64,000 nucleotides of DNA from Alkalibacter saccharofermentans DSM 14828 (GCF_900128885.1 NZ_FQTU01000009.1:1-64000), one strand, 5' to 3'. Shown: positions 25,293 through 35,465, counted from the first letter of the stretch. The notes: generated from the letters alone by a model not told the origin. A program made the numbers and translations.

Positions 25293-27048
25293 CGGAAAAA
25301 TAACAATGATAAACGGACCTGTAATAAAGGGAGAGAAAATGTCAGGATTTAGAATGCGGGAGATGGTCATGGTTGGTGAGAAAAGGCTCATTGGCGAAGT
25401 CATAATCTTAGATGGCGAGACCGGTACCGTGCAGGTTTATGAGGAAACAGAGGGACTTAAACTAGGACAGGAAATAATCCCTACAGGTAAACCTCTTTCT
25501 GTTAAGCTGGGTCCGGGCATGATAGGAAATATTTTTGATGGAATTCAGAGACCATTGCTGAAGATAGATGAAATCAACAAAAATTTCATACCGGAAGGAA
25601 TAGGTATGATATCCTTGGACGAAGACAAAGAATGGCAAGTGGAATTAAGTGTCAAAAAAGGTGATCAACTCGAACCTGGACAGATTTTCGGTTCTGTTAG
25701 AGAATCAGGATTGATAGAGCATAAATTGTTGGTTCCACCAGGCTGTGCCGGTGTGGTGGAAAAAATAGTTTCAGATGGCGTATATAGAATCGAAGACGTT
25801 CTGGTTGTGCTTAAGAATAAAAACAGGACTATAGAATTAAAAATGTATCACGAATGGCCTGTGAGAAATGCCAGGCCGGTTAGAGAAAGAAAAGAAATAG
25901 AAAAGCTTCTTGTTACAGGACAAAGAGTCCTCGACATGTTTTTCCCACTGGCAAAAGGGGGCACATGTGCTATTCCGGGGGGATTTGGTACCGGTAAGAC
26001 CATGACCCAGCACCAACTGGCTAAATGGTCCGACGCTGATATCATAATATATATTGGATGCGGTGAAAGAGGTAATGAAATGACGGAAGTCTTGGAAGAT
26101 TTTCCAAAGTTGATCGATCCCAAGTCAAATCGGCCTCTCATGGAAAGAACCGTGCTCATCGCCAATACTTCCAATATGCCGGTGGCAGCCCGTGAAGCTA
26201 GTATTTACACAGGGATCACCATGGCGGAATACTACCGAGATATGGGTTATGACGTAGCTATAATGGCGGATTCTACATCGAGATGGGCAGAGGCTCTAAG
26301 GGAGATATCGGGCAGGCTGGAAGAGATGCCTGCTGAAGAAGGCTATCCTGCATACCTGTCTTCGAGGGTAGCTGAATTTTATGAACGGGCAGGTTATGTA
26401 AAAACATTGAGTGAAAAAGAAGGCTCTGTAACCATAATTGGTGCTGTTTCACCGGCGGGGGGAGATTTCTCTGAACCGGTCACTGAAAACACTAAGAGGT
26501 ACGTAAATGTATTCCTGGCATTGGATAAAGAACTGGCATATGCCAGACATTATCCTGCGATAAACTGGCTTGACAGCTACAGCGGATATCTTAAGGTGTT
26601 GGAGGGTTGGTACGAAGAGAACCTTTCAGATGAGGCGATACCTCTAAGGAATAAGATGCTGGAGCTTTTATACAAGGAAAACAAACTTCTGGAAATCGTC
26701 ATGCTGGTTGGGGAGGATGTACTTCCGGATGATCAAAGGATAATATTAGAGATCTCAAAAATAATTAAAGCGGGATTTTTGCAGCAAAATGCTTTCAACA
26801 AAGAGGACACATTTGTGCCACTGGAAAAGCAGTACAAGATGCTTAAGGCAATAGACCATCTGTATGAAAAATGCAAAAGTTCATTAGCTCTCAGCATACC
26901 CATATCCCAGATAAAAAACAGAGAAATATTTGACGAGCTTATCAAAATGAAGTATACAGTGCCCAATAAAGATCTGACTAAGATAGATGAGATAAATTCT
27001 ATGATAGACACTTACTATGACGAATTAAACCAAAAATATCTTGAATAG
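25282..27048 (+). CDS. ntpA: V-type ATPase catalytic subunit A
   Basis: The 588-residue catalytic subunit. The P-loop is GGFGTGKT (K239), preceded by the bulge region that distinguishes A from B subunits. Catalytic Glu lies in GERGNEMTEVL, and MADSTSRWAEALREISGRLEEMPAEEGYP is the family signature. Full length. ATG overlaps the end of ntpE. Confidence 0.98.
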   Translation: MIVNGKITMINGPVIKGEKMSGFRMREMVMVGEKRLIGEVIILDGETGTVQVYEETEGLKLGQEIIPTGKPLSVKLGPGMIGNIFDGIQRPLLKIDEINKNFIPEGIGMISLDEDKEWQVELSVKKGDQLEPGQIFGSVRESGLIEHKLLVPPGCAGVVEKIVSDGVYRIEDVLVVLKNKNRTIELKMYHEWPVRNARPVRERKEIEKLLVTGQRVLDMFFPLAKGGTCAIPGGFGTGKTMTQHQLAKWSDADIIIYIGCGERGNEMTEVLEDFPKLIDPKSNRPLMERTVLIANTSNMPVAAREASIYTGITMAEYYRDMGYDVAIMADSTSRWAEALREISGRLEEMPAEEGYPAYLSSRVAEFYERAGYVKTLSEKEGSVTIIGAVSPAGGDFSEPVTENTKRYVNVFLALDKELAYARHYPAINWLDSYSGYLKVLEGWYEENLSDEAIPLRNKMLELLYKENKLLEIVMLVGEDVLPDDQRIILEISKIIKAGFLQQNAFNKEDTFVPLEKQYKMLKAIDHLYEKCKSSLALSIPISQIKNREIFDELIKMKYTVPNKDLTKIDEINSMIDTYYDELNQKYLE

Positions 27049-27059
27049 AGGGGATAGAA

Positions 27060-28427
27060 TTGAAAAAAGAATATCTAAAAATAGATAAAGTCGTAGGTCC
27101 TCTTGTTGAGATGTCAAACGTAGAAGGTGTGGCTTACGGTGAGGTCGTAGATATTAAAAGCAAAGACGGCGAGATAAAAAAAGGGAAAGTGATTCGTCTC
27201 GAAAAAGACAAGGTAACCATACAGGTTTTTGAAAACACATCAGGACTTTCCACAGATAATTCTTCGATTAGATTTAAGAACGAAGCGTTTGAGCTGCCTT
27301 TATCCAAAGATATACTGGGCAGGGTTTTCGATGGTCTGGGAAGACCAGACGACATCGGAGGGGAGGTTTATAGCAGAAAAAGATACAATATAAACGGTAG
27401 ACCCATCAACCCCGTAGCCAGAAAATATCCTAGGGATTTCATACAGACAGGGATCTCGAGCATAGACGCATTAATAACTCTAATCAGGGGGCAAAAATTG
27501 CCTATATTCTCGGGAAACGGTATGCCCCACAACGAATTGGCAGCCCAGATCGTTAGGCAAGCAAGGTTGAGTGAAGGCTCAAATGAGGATTTTGCGATAG
27601 TATTTGCTGCTATAGGCGTAAAGCACGATGATGCGGATTTTTTCAGAAGAAGCTTCATTGAGGCAAATGCAATGGACAGGGTGGTAATGTTTATTAACTA
27701 TGCTGACGACCCGGTAGCAGAGAGAATCAACACCCCAAGGTGTGCTTTGGCTGCTGCTGAGTACTTGGCTTTTGAAGAAGGTATGCAGATTCTCGTGGTA
27801 ATGAGCGATATCACTAGCTATTGTGAGGCTTTACGGGAGGTTTCTTCTGCAAGGGAAGAGGTGCCCAGCAGAAAAGGATATCCAGGATATCTATATTCAG
27901 ATTTGGCGTCCTTGTATGAACGGGCGGGAATGTTGAAAGACAATCCAGGGTCCATAACATATTTGCCTATACTCACTATGCCCAATGACGATATCACCCA
28001 TCCTATTCCTGATTTGACAGGTTTTATTACGGAAGGACAGATTGTTTTGGGCAGAGAGCTTTTTCAAAACAACTTTTACCCTCCTGTAAACATACTCCCG
28101 TCATTGTCAAGATTAATGAAGGACGGCATAGGAGAAGGTTATACTAGAAAGGATCATCCTGACCTTGCAAATCAATTGTTTGCCTGTTATTCCAAAGTCC
28201 AGGAAGTTAGAGCATTGGCTCAAATAATCGGCGAAGATGATCTTACTGAAATAGATAAAAAGTATATAGAGTTTGGCAGGCAATTTGAAGAGAGATTTAT
28301 AGCTCAAGGATTCGAAGAAAATAGGACAATGAATGAGACCTTGGATCTGGGATGGGATATTTTAAGAACTCTTCCTGTAACTGAGCTTAACAGGCTTAAT
28401 CCAGCTTTGGTTGAAGAGTACTATTAA
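27060..28427 (+). CDS. ntpB: V-type ATPase regulatory subunit B
   Basis: The 455-residue non-catalytic partner of subunit A. It has the typical IFSGNGMPHNELAAQIVRQA segment in place of a P-loop, and the signature SSAREEVPSRKGYPGYLYSDLA with the Arg finger region. Translation starts at TTG (27060), 7 bases after GAGGGG; no ATG is available nearby. 11 bp follow ntpA. Confidence 0.98.
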   Translation: MKKEYLKIDKVVGPLVEMSNVEGVAYGEVVDIKSKDGEIKKGKVIRLEKDKVTIQVFENTSGLSTDNSSIRFKNEAFELPLSKDILGRVFDGLGRPDDIGGEVYSRKRYNINGRPINPVARKYPRDFIQTGISSIDALITLIRGQKLPIFSGNGMPHNELAAQIVRQARLSEGSNEDFAIVFAAIGVKHDDADFFRRSFIEANAMDRVVMFINYADDPVAERINTPRCALAAAEYLAFEEGMQILVVMSDITSYCEALREVSSAREEVPSRKGYPGYLYSDLASLYERAGMLKDNPGSITYLPILTMPNDDITHPIPDLTGFITEGQIVLGRELFQNNFYPPVNILPSLSRLMKDGIGEGYTRKDHPDLANQLFACYSKVQEVRALAQIIGEDDLTEIDKKYIEFGRQFEERFIAQGFEENRTMNETLDLGWDILRTLPVTELNRLNPALVEEYY

Positions 28428-28450
28428 TAAATAGGATTGAAGGTGAGAGG

Positions 28451-29077
28451 ATGCCGGGTAAAATAACACCGACAAAGGCAAATCTGCTCAAAAGTAAAGG
28501 AGCATTGGATTTTTCTCAAAAAGGATTTGAGCTGCTGGACAAAAAGAGGACCGTCTTGATTCAAGAAATGATGAGCCTTATAGAAGCCGCAAAAAAAATC
28601 GAAGTCGAAATCGAAAAAAAATTCAATCAAGCCTATGAAGCGGTTAAACATACAAGCATCACCATGGGACTTACAAACCTTGAAGAAGTCACTTTGGGAA
28701 TCAACAAGGAAGAGGACTATCAAATACGCTTTAAAAGTGTAATGGGAGTCGAGATTCCCGAGGTTATTTATAATAAAACTGAAAAAATAAAGCCCCAGTA
28801 CGGTTTTTACAGGAGTAATCCATCATTGGATATCGCTATCTTTGCCCTTAATGAGGTAAAGTACCTATCCTATGAACTGGCAAGGGTTGAGACTGCGGCA
28901 TACAAACTTTCTGTGGAAATCAGAAAGACTCAAAAAAGAGCCAATGCGCTGGAAAAGATTCATTTGCCTCGACTGAAAGGTCAAATTAAATTCATTACTG
29001 ATACCATAGACGAAAAAGAGCGGGAAGATTTTTTCAGGCTTAAGATAATTAAAAAAAAGCAGAATGACGGAATCTGA
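28451..29077 (+). CDS. ntpD: V-type ATPase subunit D (central rotor shaft)
   Basis: A 208-residue protein made mostly of two long helices, the rotor axle inside A3B3. The N-terminus PTKANLLKSKGALDFSQKGFELLDKKR and the C-terminal ANALEKIHLPRLKGQIKFI are family signatures. Last gene of the operon, followed by a strong terminator. Gene order is G/H-C-I-K-F-E-A-B-D. Confidence 0.95.
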   Translation: MPGKITPTKANLLKSKGALDFSQKGFELLDKKRTVLIQEMMSLIEAAKKIEVEIEKKFNQAYEAVKHTSITMGLTNLEEVTLGINKEEDYQIRFKSVMGVEIPEVIYNKTEKIKPQYGFYRSNPSLDIAIFALNEVKYLSYELARVETAAYKLSVEIRKTQKRANALEKIHLPRLKGQIKFITDTIDEKEREDFFRLKIIKKKQNDGI

Positions 29078-29088
29078 CTATAAAGTTT

Positions 29089-29135
29089 ATTTGCCATAGA
29101 AAAGTGATTTTAACGCTTCTATGGCAAATTTTTTA
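29089..29135 (+). terminator. Terminator of the V-ATPase operon
   Basis: ATTTGCCATAGAA and TTCTATGGCAAAT form a perfect 13-bp stem with a 15-nt loop, followed by TTTTTT. It lies 11 bp after the ntpD stop. Confidence 0.88.
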
Positions 29136-29208
29136 TCGCCAAAGATGATTTTTTGTAATACGATATACTATATAGAATGGCTGTAACTATAAAATTACGG
29201 AGGATAAC

Positions 29209-31014
29209 GTGGAAAATCTTTTGCCCCTTTTTTCTTATATGAGAGGATATAAAAAAACTTATTTGATAGCTGCAATCCTAATGGGCTTGTCAGTAGGGTT
29301 TTCATTGGTGAACCCGCTGATTCTTCAAATAGCAGTGGACAATTCTATCGGGGACCTTAATGTCGAAAATCCTATAGTGGCGGGAATCATGGAACTGCTT
29401 AAGATAGAGTCGCTTTCTGGCTATCTTTGGTTTTTTGCCTTTTTGTATGTGGTTTTCACTGCGCTGAGAGGCTTTTTGCTCTACTTTGTAGGCAAATTAT
29501 CCGCAAGTGCTTCTGAGGGAACTGTAAAAAATCTCAGAGACAGGTTATTTAATCATATCCAAAGGCTGCCTTTTTCATATCACAAGAATGCAAATACAGG
29601 TGATTTAATCCAAAGAGCTACCTCCGATATGGAGACATTAAAAAAATTTTTAGCGCTTCAACTTGTGGAAACGGGAAAAGTGGCGCTAATGGTTTTATTC
29701 TCGGTATATGTGATGTGGAGGTTAAGTCCGAGGATGACGATTTCAGCTGTATCCCTCACGCCAGTGATCTTCTTGTTTGCCTGGTTTTTCTTCAGGAAGA
29801 TTCAAAGTGGATTTGAGATTGCAGATGAGGCTGAAGCTGAATTATCAACTGTAATACAGGAAAATCTAAGCGGCATAAGAGTCGTAAAGGCATTTGGTGC
29901 TGAAGGCGCTCAAATCAAGGTTTTTGGAGAGAAAAATTCGGAATACAGGGATAAATCCTATAAACTGCTTTCAGATTTGGCGTGGTACTGGTCTATTTCT
30001 GACTTTTTGTGTTTTTCCCAAATAGGGCTGGTACTCGTATATGGAGTTTACCTGAATCTATCAGGAGAGATTACGCTGGGCGTATTGGTAGCATTTACAT
30101 CCTATGTCACGATGTTAGTTTGGCCAATCAGGCAAATGGGAAACATTATAGCTGACTTTGGCAAAGCCCTCGTTTCGGTAGAAAGAATACAAATGATACT
30201 GCTTGAAGACGAAGAGGATTATGTCGAAACCGGATTGAAGCCTCAAATAGCAGGCAATGTAAAATTTGAAGATGTAGCTTTCTCATACTCGGACGATCCC
30301 AAAAGAAAGATCCTAGACGGCATCAATTTTGATATCAAGCATGGAGAAGTGCTTGCGGTATTGGGAAAAACCGGGTCGGGAAAGTCCACCCTTGCGCATT
30401 TGCTGGCAGGATTTTATCAACCGGTAAAGGGTAAGATATTGATAGATGGCATTGATTTGAGGAGCATTGAAAAAACATGGCTGAGAAAAAGTGTGAGGTT
30501 GGTGCTTCAAGAGCCATTTCTGTTTTCAGGAACTATAACTGAAAATATAGATATCTACGGAAAGAGTGAGCAGGAACAAATTTTTAAAGCGGCTAAAACG
30601 GCATCAATCGACAAAGATATAATAAGATTTGAAAAGGGTTATGAAACCTATGTAGGTGAAGAGGGGGTGACTTTGTCCGGAGGTCAGCGTCAAAGGATAG
30701 CGATAGCTAGAACCATCATCGACAAAGCTTCCGTACTCATCTTTGACGACTCATTAAGCGCCTTGGATGCCAAGACCGAAAGACAGGTCAGAAAAGAGCT
30801 CAGGGCGGAAAATGAAGAAGCGTCCATCCTGATAATCACCCACAAGATTTCAACAGCCATGGAAGCCGACAAAATCATCGTAATGGATGGAGGCAGGATA
30901 GTACAGCAGGGAAAACACGATGAATTGGCTGTTGCCGATGGTTTGTACAAAGAAATTTGGGATCATCAAAATACTTTTAATGGAAACATTATGACCGGGC
31001 ATAGAGGGAACTGA
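29209..31014 (+). CDS. ABC exporter half-transporter, degenerate-NBD subunit
   Basis: A 601-residue fusion of a six-helix membrane domain (1 to about 310) and an ATPase domain. Walker A GKTGSGKST, signature LSGGQRQR and Walker B LIFDDSLSALD are present. The residue after the Walker B Asp is Asp instead of the catalytic Glu, the mark of the non-hydrolysing site in heterodimeric exporters such as BmrCD and TM287/288. GTG start with CGGAGG upstream. The partner gene follows with TGATG-type overlap. Substrate (drug, peptide or lipid) unknown. Confidence 0.93.
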   Translation: MENLLPLFSYMRGYKKTYLIAAILMGLSVGFSLVNPLILQIAVDNSIGDLNVENPIVAGIMELLKIESLSGYLWFFAFLYVVFTALRGFLLYFVGKLSASASEGTVKNLRDRLFNHIQRLPFSYHKNANTGDLIQRATSDMETLKKFLALQLVETGKVALMVLFSVYVMWRLSPRMTISAVSLTPVIFLFAWFFFRKIQSGFEIADEAEAELSTVIQENLSGIRVVKAFGAEGAQIKVFGEKNSEYRDKSYKLLSDLAWYWSISDFLCFSQIGLVLVYGVYLNLSGEITLGVLVAFTSYVTMLVWPIRQMGNIIADFGKALVSVERIQMILLEDEEDYVETGLKPQIAGNVKFEDVAFSYSDDPKRKILDGINFDIKHGEVLAVLGKTGSGKSTLAHLLAGFYQPVKGKILIDGIDLRSIEKTWLRKSVRLVLQEPFLFSGTITENIDIYGKSEQEQIFKAAKTASIDKDIIRFEKGYETYVGEEGVTLSGGQRQRIAIARTIIDKASVLIFDDSLSALDAKTERQVRKELRAENEEASILIITHKISTAMEADKIIVMDGGRIVQQGKHDELAVADGLYKEIWDHQNTFNGNIMTGHRGN

Positions 31015-32810
31015 TGGAAAAAATAATAAATAAAACTGACGAGAGTCAACTGGATAAGCGGATTTGGCTTAAAATTATAAAAGATCTGACTGAATATAAA
31101 AAAGAAATGATAGCAGTGATGATGCTTATGATAAGCGTTTCCTTGGCAGATAGCATCTTTCCCCAGATGACAAGGGTTGCGATAGACAGATTCATAGTAC
31201 CTGAAAGCTCTGAAGGGTTGAGTGTTTTTGCATTGCTGTACGCCTGTCTCGTTGCATGGCAAGCGGTGAATATACTATTGTTCATCAAGGCTGCGGGCAA
31301 GGTCGAGGTTAGATTTGCATACGGAATCAGAAAAAAAGCATTCGAGAAGTTGCAAGGACTTTCCTTCTCTTATTTTGACGAAACACCTAAAGGATGGATA
31401 ATGGCCAGAATGACGTCGGACATAAGAAAAATCGGTGAGATCATATCCTGGGGAGTTGTGGATCTGGTCTGGGGATTGTCCATGATGGTTATTATAGCAG
31501 GATTCATGCTTTACTATAATTGGAGATTGGCCTTGGTAGCCCTGTCCGTGGTGCCCGTTCTTGCCGTCTTGAGCAGATTTTTTCAGCTAAAAATACTCAA
31601 AGAGTACAGAGGGGTTAGGAAAATCAATTCCCAGATAACTTCGTTATTTAGCGAAGGAATAAGCGGAGCTACAACGACAAAATCCCTGGCGTTGGAAGAA
31701 AACAGTTTCAAAGAGTTTAAGTCCGCTACTGATAATATGAGGATAAAATCAATCAGAGCTGCAATCTTTACCTCGATGTTTATGCCCTTGGCTATAAGCA
31801 TCGGTTCTATCGGTTCAGCCTTGGTTCTATTCAAAGGTGGTTCAGGAGTTGCACAGGGGAGCGTATCTTTAGGAGTCTTGATTCTTTTCATAACATATAC
31901 GGCGCAATTTTTCGAGCCTATAAGGGAGCTCGCAAGGGTAATATCAGAGTTTCAACAGGCTCAGGCTTCAGCAGAGCGAGTATACGCCTTATTGGGAACA
32001 AAAGAGACGGTAGGTGATTTTGAAGCTGTAATAGATATTGATAATGAAAAAGAAGTGGAGTTAAATGGGAGGATAGAGTTTAAAAATGTTAATTTCAGCT
32101 ATTTGAAGGGAGAACCTGTATTGTCTGACTTTAACCTTTGTGTAAAACCTGGAGAAAAGATAGCGTTGGTTGGAGAGACGGGATCAGGAAAAAGCACCAT
32201 AGTAAATCTCCTATGCAGGTTTTACGAACCCACGTCAGGAGAGATTACCCTTGATGGAGTTGATTACAAGAAAAGATCTTTGGGATGGCTTCATTCAAAA
32301 ATCGGATATGTACTACAAAGTCCTCACCTTTTCAGTGGGTCAATAAAAGAAAATATACTCTTTGGCAAGCCAGGAGGAACCATGGAAGAAGTGATAAATG
32401 CGGCTAAGGTGGTAAACGCCCACGAATTCATAGTGAAGCTGGATAGAGGTTATGACAGCAAGGTCGGAGAAGGTGGGGGTAAATTATCCACTGGGGAAAA
32501 GCAGCTGATATCATTTGCCAGGGCTGTGATAAGAAATCCAAGAATTTTTATTTTAGACGAAGCAACATCCTCTGTGGATACACAGACGGAGGTCTATATA
32601 CAAAAGGCCATCAACCAGGTGATGAAGGGAAGGACTGCGTTTATAGTTGCTCACCGTCTATCCACTGTATTGTCATCAGACAGGATTTTATTGATAGAAA
32701 AGGGTATAATAAAAGAGATGGGCAGCCATGATGAGCTTATGAGCAAAAGAGGAGATTATTACTCATTGGTTCAAAGCCAGTTTTTTCATAGACCGTCTGA
32801 TGCGATTTAA
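31014..32810 (+). CDS. ABC exporter half-transporter, catalytic subunit
   Basis: A 598-residue partner of the preceding protein. Six-helix membrane domain, then an ATPase domain with Walker A GETGSGKST and a consensus Walker B ILDEATSSVD with the catalytic Glu. Its signature motif is LSTGEKQ rather than LSGGQ. In a heterodimer this altered signature would face the degenerate Walker B of the partner, leaving one normal hydrolysis site. The start overlaps the previous stop by one base. Confidence 0.93.
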   Translation: MEKIINKTDESQLDKRIWLKIIKDLTEYKKEMIAVMMLMISVSLADSIFPQMTRVAIDRFIVPESSEGLSVFALLYACLVAWQAVNILLFIKAAGKVEVRFAYGIRKKAFEKLQGLSFSYFDETPKGWIMARMTSDIRKIGEIISWGVVDLVWGLSMMVIIAGFMLYYNWRLALVALSVVPVLAVLSRFFQLKILKEYRGVRKINSQITSLFSEGISGATTTKSLALEENSFKEFKSATDNMRIKSIRAAIFTSMFMPLAISIGSIGSALVLFKGGSGVAQGSVSLGVLILFITYTAQFFEPIRELARVISEFQQAQASAERVYALLGTKETVGDFEAVIDIDNEKEVELNGRIEFKNVNFSYLKGEPVLSDFNLCVKPGEKIALVGETGSGKSTIVNLLCRFYEPTSGEITLDGVDYKKRSLGWLHSKIGYVLQSPHLFSGSIKENILFGKPGGTMEEVINAAKVVNAHEFIVKLDRGYDSKVGEGGGKLSTGEKQLISFARAVIRNPRIFILDEATSSVDTQTEVYIQKAINQVMKGRTAFIVAHRLSTVLSSDRILLIEKGIIKEMGSHDELMSKRGDYYSLVQSQFFHRPSDAI

Positions 32811-32824
32811 GGGGGACTTTACAT

Positions 32825-33364
32825 ATGCTTGAAACTAAAAGACTTATGCTTAAAATGCCTAATCCCAGGCAAGCAGCTAAAGTAGCAGATTACTATAAGC
32901 GCAATGCCGAATTTTTGGGAAAATGGGAGCCGAAAAGAAATGAGGAGTTTTATAGCCTCAAATATCATTTCTTTGACTTGAAGAATCAAAAGGACCGATT
33001 TTGCAATGATGAGGAATACAGGTTTTGGATATTTAAAAAAGACACGTGGAATTTAATAGGATCTGTTACCATCAATTGCATCATATGGGGCAATTTCAAG
33101 AGCTGTTTCATGTCATACAAGCTCGATGCGGTTGAAGTCAACAAAGGATATGTAACCGAAGCATGTGAAAAAGTGCTGGATTTTGTCTTTGAGGTTGCTG
33201 GCTTGCACAGAGTGGAAATTAATATGGTGAAAGACAACTATGCATCAATCAGAGTGGCTGAAAAATTGGGATTTGCCAAAGAAGGGATGTCGCATAAATT
33301 CTTGGAAATTAACGGGAAATGGATGGATCATTATAGATATGCAAAAATCAATGAGGAGGACTGA
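32825..33364 (+). CDS. GNAT family N-acetyltransferase (RimJ/RimL type)
   Basis: A 179-residue protein beginning LETKRLMLKMPN and containing the acetyl-CoA region NKGYVTEACEKVLDFVFEVAGLHRVE and the IRVAEKLGFAKEG motif. These match the ribosomal-protein-alanine acetyltransferase group, though many members modify other amines. It follows the ABC pair by 14 bp and precedes the PHP phosphatase by 3 bp. Confidence 0.88.
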   Translation: MLETKRLMLKMPNPRQAAKVADYYKRNAEFLGKWEPKRNEEFYSLKYHFFDLKNQKDRFCNDEEYRFWIFKKDTWNLIGSVTINCIIWGNFKSCFMSYKLDAVEVNKGYVTEACEKVLDFVFEVAGLHRVEINMVKDNYASIRVAEKLGFAKEGMSHKFLEINGKWMDHYRYAKINEED

Positions 33365-33367
33365 CAA

Positions 33368-34207
33368 ATGATAAAAACCAACTACCATGCACACTGTACG
33401 TATTGTGACGGCAAAAACACTATAGAAGATATGGTGTTAAGAGCTGTTGAGGCCGGCTTTGAACACATCGGAATAAGCTCTCATGCGCCGATAGAGGAAG
33501 AGCACTGGACTATGGATGAGAAAATGCTCGAGGAGTATTTTAACGAGATAGAAGAGATTAAGTTAAAACACAAAGACAAGATTAAGGTTTATACAGGAAT
33601 GGAAATAGACTACTTTTTTGACCGTGGACTAAACCCTGTAATGAAAAATCATATGGAAAGGCTCGACTATTTCATAGGATCTGTCCATGCACTGGGGAAA
33701 ACAGATGAGGATAGATACTGGTTCGTTGATGATGCATTCGAAGGGGTTGAAGAGGGAATAAAGACTACCTTCCATGGTGATGGCAGAAGAGCCGTGGAAA
33801 CATATTACGAAATAATGTCCAAAATGGTAAAAGAGAGCAATCCGGATATAGTAGGTCATATGGATATCATAAAGAAAAACAACAAAAATAGTATTTTGTT
33901 CAATGAAGAAGATCAGTGGTACGTAGATGTTGTTAAAGGGTTTTTATCAATAGTTAAAGAATACGGGTCTGTAATTGAAATAAATACAGGAGGAATACGA
34001 AGATATGGAGCAGACTGCTTCTATCCAAGTCATTGGATACTCGATTTGATAAAAGATATGGATGTGAAGATTACAGTAAATGGAGATAGCCACGATTTAG
34101 AAGGAATGGATTTCTATTATGGCGAAACGAGAGACTTGCTGATTTCAAAAGGGATTGATCATATATATGCGTTTGATGGAAAAGAGTGGATAAAAACAAA
34201 ATTCTGA
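33368..34207 (+). CDS. PHP-family histidinol-phosphatase-like enzyme
   Basis: A 279-residue metal-dependent phosphoesterase of the PHP superfamily. H7-A-H9 begins the metal site, followed by SSHAP (His), the GMEIDYF Glu region, GSVHAL, GHMDIIKKN, and the C-terminal NGDSHDLEGM. This motif order matches HisK/HisJ-type histidinol-phosphatase. No other his genes are nearby, so the substrate could be another phosphate ester. Its stop codon lies inside a terminator hairpin shared with the convergent gene. Confidence 0.85.
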   Translation: MIKTNYHAHCTYCDGKNTIEDMVLRAVEAGFEHIGISSHAPIEEEHWTMDEKMLEEYFNEIEEIKLKHKDKIKVYTGMEIDYFFDRGLNPVMKNHMERLDYFIGSVHALGKTDEDRYWFVDDAFEGVEEGIKTTFHGDGRRAVETYYEIMSKMVKESNPDIVGHMDIIKKNNKNSILFNEEDQWYVDVVKGFLSIVKEYGSVIEINTGGIRRYGADCFYPSHWILDLIKDMDVKITVNGDSHDLEGMDFYYGETRDLLISKGIDHIYAFDGKEWIKTKF

Positions 34208-34224
34208 CCTTGGGTCAGAATTTT
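34198..34224. terminator. Palindromic bidirectional terminator carrying both stop codons
   Basis: AAATTCTGACC and GGTCAGAATTT pair around TTG, with T-rich sequence on each strand. The TGA of the PHP phosphatase (34205-34207) and the TGA of the carboxypeptidase (34215-34217 on the minus strand) are symmetrical parts of the stem. Only 7 bp separate the two genes. Confidence 0.8.
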
Positions 34225-35465
34225 GAATATTCATTCTTTATTTTTTTTAGCTTTTTTCTTCTTCTGATCTTTCTATTTTGCCTGGACACATATACTCTAA
34301 GCACTGAATATGACGCTAGCAGTATTGCAAATGCCGCGCCTGCAACTGACTTTACAAGGTCAATTAGGTTAAATGGCTTTGAAATTGCCTGGGCTGACAG
34401 CAAAGCCACCTTCCCGATTTCGATTCCTTTGAGGGTGTAAACCACCTCTCCTACGACTTCGCCTTTGTCCAAAGGAAGGTCAAGATTTTCACTTACCAAT
34501 ACCTTTGCGTCGATTAGGCTCGCTTGATCCTTAGGGATCGTGCACACCAGCCTGTTATCAGCGAGTAGGTCCAAATTTTCACCAGCGAAGGGAATCGATT
34601 TTACCAGCTGATTTGGCTCAGAAAGCACAGTAGTGGTAAAATTATCGAATCCGTAATCCAGCATGTTGCATGTGTCGATATAGGTCATTACTCCCCTTGA
34701 TTTCAGCACCACGGTTATCAGGCTCAATGAATCTCTAGCAGCAGACGTGACCAGAGTATTTCCGGCCATTGATGTAAATCCGGTTTTTGTAGCAGTTACG
34801 TCTTCGTAGTAGTATTCGTTAGATGGCGACCTTATGAGCCTATTTTTAGTCCAGAGATATCTTTCTTCCTGGTGTTGGGTTTTAGGGATTTTGTAATTGA
34901 TTGTTGTCATTACATCCCTAAGCTCTGGGTGCGTTATGACCTCTTTCATTATCATGGCCATGTCATAGGCTGTGGTATAGTGATTGTCGTCGTGTAGTCC
35001 GCTGGGATTTGTGAAATTGGTATCAGTCGCTCCCAATTCTTTAGCCCGTTTATTCATCAAAGCAGAAAATTCTTCTATGGATCCGCTGATATGCTGGGCA
35101 ATGGCCACTGCAGCGTCATTCGCTGATTCAATCATCAATGCATTTAGCATCTGCTCGGCAGTTAGGACTTCTCCGGGTATTAGATAAACCTGACTGCTGC
35201 CTCTCTCTATGAGAAAAGGAACATCCTCTCCAACGATTATGTTGTCAGACGGATCGGTGTTTTCCACTAAAATGAGCGCTGTGAGAATCTTAGTTATGCT
35301 GGCAGGATAGTGGATATCATGGCTGTTTTTTTCAAATAGAACTTGACCTGTATTTCCATCCATCAAAATTGCAGCCTCTGATTCTACTAAAGGCTGTGCG
35401 TTGACGGTATTTGATCCTGAAAAAAGAAATAATGCTGCAAGTGTTAAAAGAACTTTTCTAAACAT
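34215..35465 (-). CDS. D-alanyl-D-alanine carboxypeptidase (DacF type)
   Basis: Removes the terminal D-Ala of peptidoglycan stem peptides. The 416-residue precursor has a signal peptide (about 1-23, ending NVNA), active-site S57-x-x-K60 (SITK), S114-A-N116 and K226-T-G228. A C-terminal beta domain follows, then a membrane helix and a basic tail (RRRKKLKK) that anchor it. The ATG at 35465 is taken as start since GGAGG stands 6 bases before it; another ATG at 35471 directly abuts the GGAGG. Confidence 0.93.
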   Translation of the reverse strand: MFRKVLLTLAALFLFSGSNTVNAQPLVESEAAILMDGNTGQVLFEKNSHDIHYPASITKILTALILVENTDPSDNIIVGEDVPFLIERGSSQVYLIPGEVLTAEQMLNALMIESANDAAVAIAQHISGSIEEFSALMNKRAKELGATDTNFTNPSGLHDDNHYTTAYDMAMIMKEVITHPELRDVMTTINYKIPKTQHQEERYLWTKNRLIRSPSNEYYYEDVTATKTGFTSMAGNTLVTSAARDSLSLITVVLKSRGVMTYIDTCNMLDYGFDNFTTTVLSEPNQLVKSIPFAGENLDLLADNRLVCTIPKDQASLIDAKVLVSENLDLPLDKGEVVGEVVYTLKGIEIGKVALLSAQAISKPFNLIDLVKSVAGAAFAILLASYSVLRVYVSRQNRKIRRRKKLKKIKNEYSKF

